DNA from: an uncultured Bacillota bacterium
Lineage (GTDB): Bacteria > Bacillota_I > Bacilli_A > Izemoplasmatales > UBA1188
Length of the DNA stretch: 5,271 nt
Direction: 5' to 3'
NCBI GenBank assembly: GCA_900318975.1
Contig: ONMY01000162.1
Location: 1-5,271 of the forward strand
Both the position numbers and the translations under genes were made by a program. This document shows positions 1-4,585 of this stretch, in pieces. Numbering within the stretch: the stretch's first letter is position 1; each line of letters begins with the position of its first letter. Below the pieces are notes generated by a model. That model was not told the origin of the DNA, did not search any database, and saw only the letters and a program-made list of their open reading frames with translations.

Positions 1-1
1 A

Positions 2-1972
2 AAATTCTTAGGTCTATTGACTATTGGAATAGTAATAATTGTTCTTATTGCTGAAATAATATGGATGTTAGTTGATAATAAGGCAGGTATAATCGATGCA
101 TGGATTGAAGCGGTACTATCTGCAATATCTTTAGCAGTCGCCGCTGTTCCAGAGGGTCTTTCTGCAGTTGTTACAATCGTTCTTTCAATAGGTGTACAAA
201 AGATGGTTAAAGCTAATACGATAGTAAGAAAGCTTCCATCTGTTGAAACTCTTGGTGCTGTATCTATAGTATGTTCAGATAAAACTGGTACATTAACTCA
301 AAACAAGATGACTGTAGTTGAAGCATATGTTAATAATAAGTATTATAAACAAGATGAATTCAAAAAAGACCACGAAGATGAAGAATTAAAACTTCTTGCT
401 CGTGGTATGTCGCTATGTTCTAATGCTATCGTTGATGAAGGCCTTTATGGTGACCCAACTGAAATTGCACTTGTCATAATGGCAAATGAATTTGGCATGC
501 ATAAAAAAGATATCGAAGCTGAAACACCAAGAATTGATGAATTACCATTTGATTCTGTTCGTAAAATGATGTCAACAATGCATTCTAATGGAATTATTTA
601 TACTAAAGGCGCGCTTGATTCAATACTTAAAAACACTACTAAGATTCAAGAAAATGGAAAAGTTAGACCTATAAGTGAAGAAGATATTAAAAATATCTAT
701 GAAGCAAATGCCTATTATGCAGAAAATGCGCTAAGAGCTTTAGCTCTTGCATATAGAGAAAACGATAAGATTGATGAATCTGATTTAGTATTTGTTGGGT
801 TAGTTGCAATGATTGATCCTGCAAGAGATGAAGCAAAACCAGCAGTTTCTAAATTTAAACAAGCTGGTATCACCACAATCATGATTACAGGTGATCATAA
901 AGATACCGCCTACGCAATTGCTAAAAACCTTGGAATAGTAGAAGAAAAGAGTCAGTGTTATACTGGCCAAGATGTCGATAATATGACAAGCGAAGAACTA
1001 AGAGAAGCAGTTAAAACTGCAAGAGTATTCGCAAGAGTTTCTCCTGAAAACAAGGTACAGATTGTTAAAGCTTTCCAAGAAAATGGTAATATTTGCGCCA
1101 TGACAGGTGATGGTGTTAACGATGCTCCATCACTAAAACAAGCGAACATTGGTATCGCAATGGGTATAACTGGTACTGATGTTGCAAAAGGCGCAGCTGA
1201 TATGGTTTTAACTGATGATAATTTCGCATCAATTGAAAAAGCTGTTGAAGAGGGAAGAGGAATATATTCAAATATCAAAAAGACTGTTTTATTCCTTCTC
1301 TCATCAAATATCGCAGAAGTACTAGTAATGTTCCTCTTAATCATTATCGGACTTCCAGCACCATTAATCGCAATTCACCTTTTATGGGTTAATTTAGTTA
1401 CTGATTCACTCCCTGCAATTGCCCTTGGAATGCAACCAAAAGATCCTGATGTAATGAGCTTAAAACCAAGAGATCCAAATGAAGGAATCTTCGCAAATGG
1501 CGGTTTACTTATTACCTTTGGATATGGTGCAATCCTTACAATCGGTGTAATAATTGCATATTTCATTCCTGCATGGATGAACAATGTTCATGGTTTAATA
1601 AACATTAAAACATTCTATGAGACAACTGTAAATGAATTTGGTGATTTATATATGTTAAATCAAGCCCGTACAATGTCATTTACTGCACTTGCACTTGGAG
1701 AACTTTTCCATATGCTTGGTATGTCTGATATAAATCACTCATTTGTCCATGTGTTTAAAGATAAGAACTGGATGATGGCTATTGCGTTTGTTATTGGTCT
1801 CTTACTTCAACTTTTAGTAATAGAAGTTCCAGCAGTTAGAAATATCTTTAGTACAGAAAACTTAAATACAACTGAATGGTTATTTACTGCACTTCTATCA
1901 TTAATTCCATTAATCATTCACGAAATAATAGTACTAATAAGATGGATCAGCAAAAAATCTATAAAACAATAA
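2..1972 (+). CDS. Calcium-transporting P-type ATPase, P2A (SERCA/PMCA-like) type, 5'-truncated by window edge
   Basis: This is an inner-membrane pump that uses ATP to export a cation, most likely Ca2+. The frame is open to the left edge and 656 residues are visible. Family members are near 880-900 residues, so the actuator domain, M1 and M2 lie outside the window. Seen in order: the end of M3; M4 with the PEGL ion-site motif (about nt 149-160); the phosphorylation motif DKTGTLT with its Asp at 278-280; N-domain DPTE (452-463) and KGA (605-613); P-domain MITGDHKDTA (from 881) and TGDGVNDAP (from 1103); then M5-M10. M5 has SSNIAE with Asn 1307-1309 and Glu 1316-1318. M6 has NLVTD (1391-1405) and M8 has GELFHM. 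These match SERCA N768, E771, N796, T799 and D800, and support Ca2+ over Na+/K+ or Mg2+. One oddity is PEGLS where PEGLP is usual. The protein ends just after M10. No promoter is visible because its start is missing. Substrate assignment is inferred from motifs. Confidence 0.93.
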   Translation, partial: KFLGLLTIGIVIIVLIAEIIWMLVDNKAGIIDAWIEAVLSAISLAVAAVPEGLSAVVTIVLSIGVQKMVKANTIVRKLPSVETLGAVSIVCSDKTGTLTQNKMTVVEAYVNNKYYKQDEFKKDHEDEELKLLARGMSLCSNAIVDEGLYGDPTEIALVIMANEFGMHKKDIEAETPRIDELPFDSVRKMMSTMHSNGIIYTKGALDSILKNTTKIQENGKVRPISEEDIKNIYEANAYYAENALRALALAYRENDKIDESDLVFVGLVAMIDPARDEAKPAVSKFKQAGITTIMITGDHKDTAYAIAKNLGIVEEKSQCYTGQDVDNMTSEELREAVKTARVFARVSPENKVQIVKAFQENGNICAMTGDGVNDAPSLKQANIGIAMGITGTDVAKGAADMVLTDDNFASIEKAVEEGRGIYSNIKKTVLFLLSSNIAEVLVMFLLIIIGLPAPLIAIHLLWVNLVTDSLPAIALGMQPKDPDVMSLKPRDPNEGIFANGGLLITFGYGAILTIGVIIAYFIPAWMNNVHGLINIKTFYETTVNEFGDLYMLNQARTMSFTALALGELFHMLGMSDINHSFVHVFKDKNWMMAIAFVIGLLLQLLVIEVPAVRNIFSTENLNTTEWLFTALLSLIPLIIHEIIVLIRWISKKSIKQ

Positions 1973-1986
1973 TTATAGGTATAAGT

Positions 1987-2433
1987 ATGAAGAAAATATT
2001 TATTTATTTTAGTCAAACTGGAAATGGAGATTTAGTCGCAAATACCCTTCCAGAGAATATCGAAAAAAGAAGAGTAATCATGAAAAAGAAATTACCAAAA
2101 AGATTTTTCTTCATGGTATTAACCGGTGGTTTTTTAGCAGGGATAAATGCTAAAAGTAGACTAGTAGATTTCAATAATGATGTATCAGAATATGAAGAAA
2201 TTATAATAGGCTCACCAATTTGGAATGGAAAATTCTCATCTCCAATAAATACAGTTTTATCTAAAATTGATTTAAACAATAAAAAACTATCATTTATTCT
2301 TTATAGTGGAAGCGGAGAAGCACCAAAAACAATTAACACTATAAATAAGAAATATCCAAATAGTAATGTCATTATTTTAAAAGAACCAATAAAAAACAAA
2401 GAAGAACTAGATAAATTAAACGAAATACAATAA
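1987..2433 (+). CDS. Small flavodoxin-like protein (FMN-binding fold)
   Basis: The 148-residue protein is probably a soluble cytoplasmic electron carrier or flavodoxin-family oxidoreductase. Residues 4-8 (IFIYF) are a first beta strand leading to the phosphate-binding loop SQTGNGD (9-15), the flavodoxin S/T-x-T-G-N signature. Residues 72-91 carry the second flavin loop, GSPIWNGK followed by SSPI. Residues 106-110 (YSGSG) form a third loop typical of the family. A basic patch KKKLPKR (33-39) sits before an aromatic run. The ATG at 1987 is chosen because the fold begins there. An upstream in-frame ATG at 1876 would only add residues read out of frame through the ATPase 3' end. A weak ATAGGT lies just upstream. 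The gene starts 14 nt after the ATPase stop and has no promoter of its own, so co-transcription is likely. The FMN cofactor and the redox partner are inferred. A flavodoxin-like subunit without electron-transfer function is the alternative. Confidence 0.78.
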   Translation: MKKIFIYFSQTGNGDLVANTLPENIEKRRVIMKKKLPKRFFFMVLTGGFLAGINAKSRLVDFNNDVSEYEEIIIGSPIWNGKFSSPINTVLSKIDLNNKKLSFILYSGSGEAPKTINTINKKYPNSNVIILKEPIKNKEELDKLNEIQ

Positions 2434-2441
2434 TAACAATT

Positions 2442-2476
2442 AAACACCACTAATATGACATATGTGGTGTTTTTTT
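2442..2476 (+). terminator. Intrinsic terminator after the flavodoxin-like gene
   Basis: AAACACCAC (2442-2450) pairs perfectly with GTGGTGTTT (2464-2472). Inside it ATAT (2453-2456) can pair with ATAT (2460-2463) around a GAC loop. The stem runs into a seven-T tract at 2470-2476. It starts 8 nt after the upstream stop and separates this block from the next promoter, whose -35 box begins only 3 nt after the T tract. Confidence 0.88.
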
Positions 2477-2478
2477 GT

Positions 2479-2507
2479 TTGACCTAAGCAAATAAATATA
2501 ATATAAT
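2479..2507 (+). promoter_or_regulatory. Sigma-A-type promoter of the NifU-like/GGGtGRT operon
   Basis: The -35 box TTGACC (2479-2484) and a perfect -10 box TATAAT (2502-2507) are separated by 17 nt, the optimal spacing. Transcription would start near 2513-2515, giving a leader of only about 25 nt. That leaves no room for a riboswitch. No obvious operator repeat overlaps it, so the operon looks strongly and perhaps constitutively expressed. Confidence 0.87.
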
Positions 2508-2524
2508 ATTTAAGGTAAAAAATA

Positions 2525-2532
2525 AGGGAGGA
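2525..2532 (+). promoter_or_regulatory. Ribosome binding site that decides the NifU-like start
   Basis: AGGGAGGA is a strong Shine-Dalgarno sequence. Two ATGs overlap downstream, at 2535 and 2539, in different frames. The spacing from the GGAGG core is 7 nt to 2539, which is optimal, and only 3 nt to 2535, whose frame ends quickly. The start at 2539 is therefore preferred. Confidence 0.8.
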
Positions 2533-2538
2533 TCATGT

Positions 2539-3231
2539 ATGATTTATTCTACAGAAGTACAACATATGTGCCCAATCGCAAAAGGCGCATATCATGGACC
2601 TGCACCAATTCCAGAAGAAGGTAAATGGGTTCAAGCAAAAGAAATTAAAGATATCAGTGGTTTAACACATGGTATCGGATGGTGTGCTCCACAACAAGGC
2701 GCATGCAAATTAACTCTAAATGTTAAAGATGGTATTATCGAAGAAGCACTAGTTGAAACTATTGGCTGTTCAGGTATGACTCATTCAGCTGCAATGGCTG
2801 GTGAAATCTTAATCGGTAAGACAATCCTTGAAGCATTAAATACTGACCTTGTATGCGATGCTATCAACACAGCGATGAGAGAATTATTCCTACAAATCGT
2901 TTACGGAAGAACTCAAACTGCATTCAGTGAAGGCGGTCTTCCAATCGGTGGTGGTCTTGAAGATTTAGGAAAAGGTCTTCGTTCAATGATTGGTACAATC
3001 TATTCAACTAAGGCAAAAGGCCCAAGATATCTTGAGGTTACTGAAGGCTATATCACAAGACTTGCATTAAGTGATGCTAATGAAATAATTGGTTATGAAT
3101 TTATAAATCTTGGTAAGATGATGGAATTCATCAAGAGCGGAATAGATGCTAATGAAGCTCTAAATAAAGCAAAAGGTCATTATGGCCAATTCGACAACGC
3201 ACCTAAGTACGTTGATCCACGTAAGGAATAA
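2539..3231 (+). CDS. NifU/SufU-like iron-sulfur scaffold-type protein, partner of GGGtGRT protein
   Basis: This 230-residue cytoplasmic protein resembles the NifU N-terminal/IscU/SufU scaffold fold, where cysteines hold a nascent Fe-S cluster or zinc. Cysteines lie at 11 (CPIAKG), 49 and 56 (GWCAPQQGAC), 77 (GCSGMTHSA) and 106. GAC at 54-56 followed by alternating hydrophobic residues, then GCS and a helix ending IGKTILEAL (92-100), follow the SufU pattern C..., GCS..., GK...AL. The usual Cys-Gly-Asp is not present: Lys follows Cys56, so the ligand set differs from classical IscU. A glycine-rich stretch (GGLPIGGG, 132-139) leads to a second half (about 163-210) that weakly echoes the first but lacks its cysteine. 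The family is longer than IscU/SufU (about 130-150 residues). The gene is first in a two-gene operon, 16 nt before the GGGtGRT gene. Such pairs are, to my knowledge, conserved in anaerobes. The Fe-S role is inferred from fold resemblance, and metal binding or sulfur transfer are alternatives. Confidence 0.8.
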   Translation: MIYSTEVQHMCPIAKGAYHGPAPIPEEGKWVQAKEIKDISGLTHGIGWCAPQQGACKLTLNVKDGIIEEALVETIGCSGMTHSAAMAGEILIGKTILEALNTDLVCDAINTAMRELFLQIVYGRTQTAFSEGGLPIGGGLEDLGKGLRSMIGTIYSTKAKGPRYLEVTEGYITRLALSDANEIIGYEFINLGKMMEFIKSGIDANEALNKAKGHYGQFDNAPKYVDPRKE

Positions 3232-3234
3232 ACT

Positions 3235-3240
3235 GGAGGA
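3235..3240 (+). promoter_or_regulatory. Ribosome binding site of the GGGtGRT gene
   Basis: GGAGGA lies between the upstream stop and the ATG at 3248, with 8 nt from the GGAGG core to the start. An in-frame upstream ATG at 3182 lies inside the NifU-like gene without such a site. This fixes the start at 3248. Confidence 0.82.
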
Positions 3241-3247
3241 TATAAAA

Positions 3248-4246
3248 ATGGCATTATTCGAAAGTTATGAGAGAAGAGTAGATAAGATCAACGCAGTTAT
3301 TAAAGAATACGGACTAAAAAGTATTGAAGAATGTCGTGATCTTTGCAAATCTAAAGGTTTTGATCCATATGAAATTGTTAAAGGCGTTCAACCAATTGCA
3401 TTTGAAAATGCTGGTTGGGCTTACTGTGTAGGTGCTGCAATAGCATTAAAGAAGAATGTTAAAACTGCTGCAGAAGCTGCAGAAGCAATAGGTATTGGTC
3501 TTCAAGCATTCTGTATTCCTGGCTCAGTTGCTGAAGATAGAAAAGTTGGTCTTGGACATGGTAACCTTGGCGCAATGTTACTTAGAGATGAAACTCAGTG
3601 CTTTGCATTCCTTGCTGGTCATGAATCATTTGCAGCTGCTGAAGGTGCAATCGGTATCGTTAAAAATGCAAACAAAGCAAGAAAAGAACCATTAAGAGTT
3701 ATCTTAAATGGTCTTGGAAAAGATGCAGCTCAAATCATCTCAAGAATCAATGGATTCACATATGTTCAAACTCAATTTGATTACTATACTGGTAAATTAA
3801 ATATTGTTAAGGAAATACCTTATTCAAAGACTGAAAGAGCACAGGTAAGATGCTTTGGTGCTGATGATGTAAGAGAAGGTGTTGCAATCATGCATCATGA
3901 AGGAGTTGATGTATCAATTACTGGTAACTCAACTAACCCTACACGTTTCCAACATCCAGTTGCAGGCACATATAAAAAAGAATGTGTTGAACAAGGCAAG
4001 AAATACTTCAGTGTTGCATCAGGCGGCGGAACAGGAAGAACTCTTCATCCAGACAACATGGCTGCAGGTCCTGCATCATATGGTATGACTGATACAATGG
4101 GAAGAATGCATAGTGATGCCCAATTTGCAGGCTCATCATCAGTTCCTGCACACGTAGAAATGATGGGATTCCTCGGAATGGGCAATAACCCTATGGTTGG
4201 TGCAACTGTAGCTGTTGCAGTAGCTGTTAGTGAAGCTTTAAAATAA
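3248..4246 (+). CDS. GGGtGRT family protein, function not established
   Basis: The 332-residue protein has no signal peptide or membrane helix and is probably cytoplasmic. The diagnostic signature GGGTGRT is at residues 259-265 (nt 4022-4042), within SGGGTGRTLHPDNMAAGP; the family is named after this motif. Other blocks that look conserved are ENAGWAYCVGAAIALK (53-68), GLQAFCIPGSVAEDRKVGLGHGNLG (84-108), FLAGHESFAAAEGAIG (121-136), HHEGVDVSITGNSTNP (216-231) and HVEMMGFLGMGNNPMVGAT (302-320). Cysteines are at 29, 33, 60, 89, 118, 202 and 246, and histidines are concentrated at 104, 125, 216-217, 236, 267, 288 and 302. The many glycine loops with conserved His/Asp/Arg suggest an enzyme binding a phosphorylated ligand or a metal, but this is inference. 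It is the second gene of the operon with the NifU-like scaffold, which suggests it receives a cluster or works in the same complex. I know of no demonstrated reaction. Confidence 0.92.
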   Translation: MALFESYERRVDKINAVIKEYGLKSIEECRDLCKSKGFDPYEIVKGVQPIAFENAGWAYCVGAAIALKKNVKTAAEAAEAIGIGLQAFCIPGSVAEDRKVGLGHGNLGAMLLRDETQCFAFLAGHESFAAAEGAIGIVKNANKARKEPLRVILNGLGKDAAQIISRINGFTYVQTQFDYYTGKLNIVKEIPYSKTERAQVRCFGADDVREGVAIMHHEGVDVSITGNSTNPTRFQHPVAGTYKKECVEQGKKYFSVASGGGTGRTLHPDNMAAGPASYGMTDTMGRMHSDAQFAGSSSVPAHVEMMGFLGMGNNPMVGATVAVAVAVSEALK

Positions 4247-4264
4247 TATGTAAAGATAATAATT

Positions 4265-4289
4265 AAGCATCCTTGAGGGATGCTTTTTT
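4265..4289 (+). terminator. Intrinsic terminator closing the GGGtGRT operon
   Basis: AAGCATCC (4265-4272) pairs with GGATGCTT (4278-4285) around the 5-nt loop TTGAG. The T tract spans 4284-4289. It lies 18 nt after the stop codon and ends the operon that starts at 2479. Confidence 0.92.
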
Positions 4290-4390
4290 ATTCATTTTTA
4301 GTTTTAAAATTCATTTAGAAATGTGATTAAGTTGTGAATTATAGCTGAAATAAACACATATATTTGCTTTTCGAGAATTAAAAAAATATG

Positions 4391-4409
4391 TACCATATAA
4401 AATATGGTA
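4391..4409. repeat. Perfect 8-bp inverted repeat, candidate operator
   Basis: TACCATAT (4391-4398) and ATATGGTA (4402-4409) are exact reverse complements separated by AAA. The right arm supplies the TG of an extended -10 element and the first two bases of the -10 box. A protein bound here would block RNA polymerase, so it fits a repressor site. It could also fold as an RNA hairpin, but it lies mostly upstream of the predicted start site. Confidence 0.55.
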
Positions 4410-4413
4410 TAAT
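4405..4413 (+). promoter_or_regulatory. Extended -10 promoter (upstream promoter of lipoprotein leader)
   Basis: TGGTATAAT contains a perfect TATAAT (4408-4413) preceded by TGN, the extended -10 arrangement that can work without a -35 box. No good -35 exists at 16-18 nt spacing (the bases there are AT-only or nearly so). Transcription would start near 4420, just before the stretch with RNA folding potential. Confidence 0.55.
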
Positions 4414-4419
4414 TATGTC

Positions 4420-4517
4420 GAAGAAAACAACAATAAATTTAAAGAATTAACGTAAGATAAATGCTGACGCTTGTTTTACTAACTTACTAGAAAAAACGTT
4501 AACCGTCGACTTTTTTT
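4420..4517 (+). ncRNA. Possible structured leader or small RNA ending at a T7 tract
   Basis: TTAACG (4447-4452) pairs with CGTTAA (4497-4502). GTAAG (4452-4456) pairs with CTTAC (4483-4487), sharing G4452 with the outer stem. TGACG in the inner loop (4465-4469) can pair with CGTCG (4504-4508), with one G-U, making an H-type pseudoknot with an A-rich strand (4491-4496). A T7 tract follows at 4511-4517. This geometry recalls small riboswitches or attenuators, but I could not match it to a known class. The stems are short and AT-rich, so chance pairing is a real possibility. Confidence 0.25.
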
Positions 4518-4545
4518 GTGAGCAAACATTAAAAATGATTATAAT
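4516..4545 (+). promoter_or_regulatory. Proximal promoter of the repeat lipoprotein
   Basis: TTGTGA (4516-4521, four of six matches to TTGACA) is followed after 18 nt by a perfect TATAAT (4540-4545). Transcription would start near 4552, leaving a leader of about 35 nt. An imperfect inverted repeat, AACATT (4525-4530) and AATGTT (4543-4548), overlaps the spacer and -10 box and could be an operator. Confidence 0.55.
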
Positions 4546-4566
4546 GTTCGAATAATAAAAAAACAA

Positions 4567-4572
4567 AGGGGG
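4567..4572 (+). promoter_or_regulatory. Ribosome binding site of the repeat lipoprotein
   Basis: AGGGGG lies 13 nt before the ATG at 4586, a rather long spacing. An in-frame TAA at 4580-4582 blocks any earlier start, so ATG 4586 is the first possible one. The run GGGGG is imperfect but is the only G-rich stretch nearby. Confidence 0.6.
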
Positions 4573-4585
4573 AAATTTGTAAAAA

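Larger units (their letters stand above)
4290..4585 (+). other. Gene-free intergenic region upstream of the repeat lipoprotein
   Basis: No convincing protein gene of ordinary size lies here on either strand. The left part (4290-4385) is very AT-rich; only a short direct repeat ATTCATTT (4290-4297 and 4309-4316) stands out. The right part holds an inverted repeat over an extended -10 box, a stretch able to form nested stems and a pseudoknot that ends in seven T residues, a second promoter and the lipoprotein ribosome binding site; these are listed separately. The length, and two promoters for one gene, suggest regulation of the downstream lipoprotein. Confidence 0.7.

Noticed and set aside
958..1344. 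Reverse-strand open frame within the ATPase
   Set aside because: It is a shadow of strongly conserved P-domain coding sequence, with no recognisable protein pattern.
1375..1584. Reverse-strand open frame within the ATPase M6-M7 region
   Set aside because: It is a shadow of membrane-segment coding with no ribosome binding site.
1876..1986. N-terminal extension of the flavodoxin-like frame from ATG 1876
   Set aside because: It lies inside the ATPase M10 coding region in another frame, has no ribosome binding site, and the flavodoxin fold starts exactly at 1987.
2013..2279. Reverse-strand open frame within the flavodoxin-like gene
   Set aside because: It is antisense to a gene with clear flavin-binding loops; the hydrophobic residues are by-products.
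3182..3247. N-terminal extension of the GGGtGRT frame from ATG 3182
   Set aside because: It overlaps the end of the NifU-like gene and lacks a ribosome binding site, while GGAGGA sits 8 nt before 3248.
3495..4088. Two short forward frames (3495-3695 and 3879-4088) inside the GGGtGRT gene
   Set aside because: Both are out-of-frame readings of a well-supported gene, without ribosome binding sites.
4364..4392. Promoter with TTGCTT (4364-4369) and TATGTA (4387-4392)
   Set aside because: The spacing is right at 17 nt but the -10 box matches poorly, and a much better extended -10 lies just downstream.
4491..4517. Classical intrinsic terminator at the T7 tract
   Set aside because: No compact GC-rich hairpin directly precedes the T run; only a 3-bp ACG/CGT stem or long-range pairings are available, so it is kept only as a possible structured RNA.
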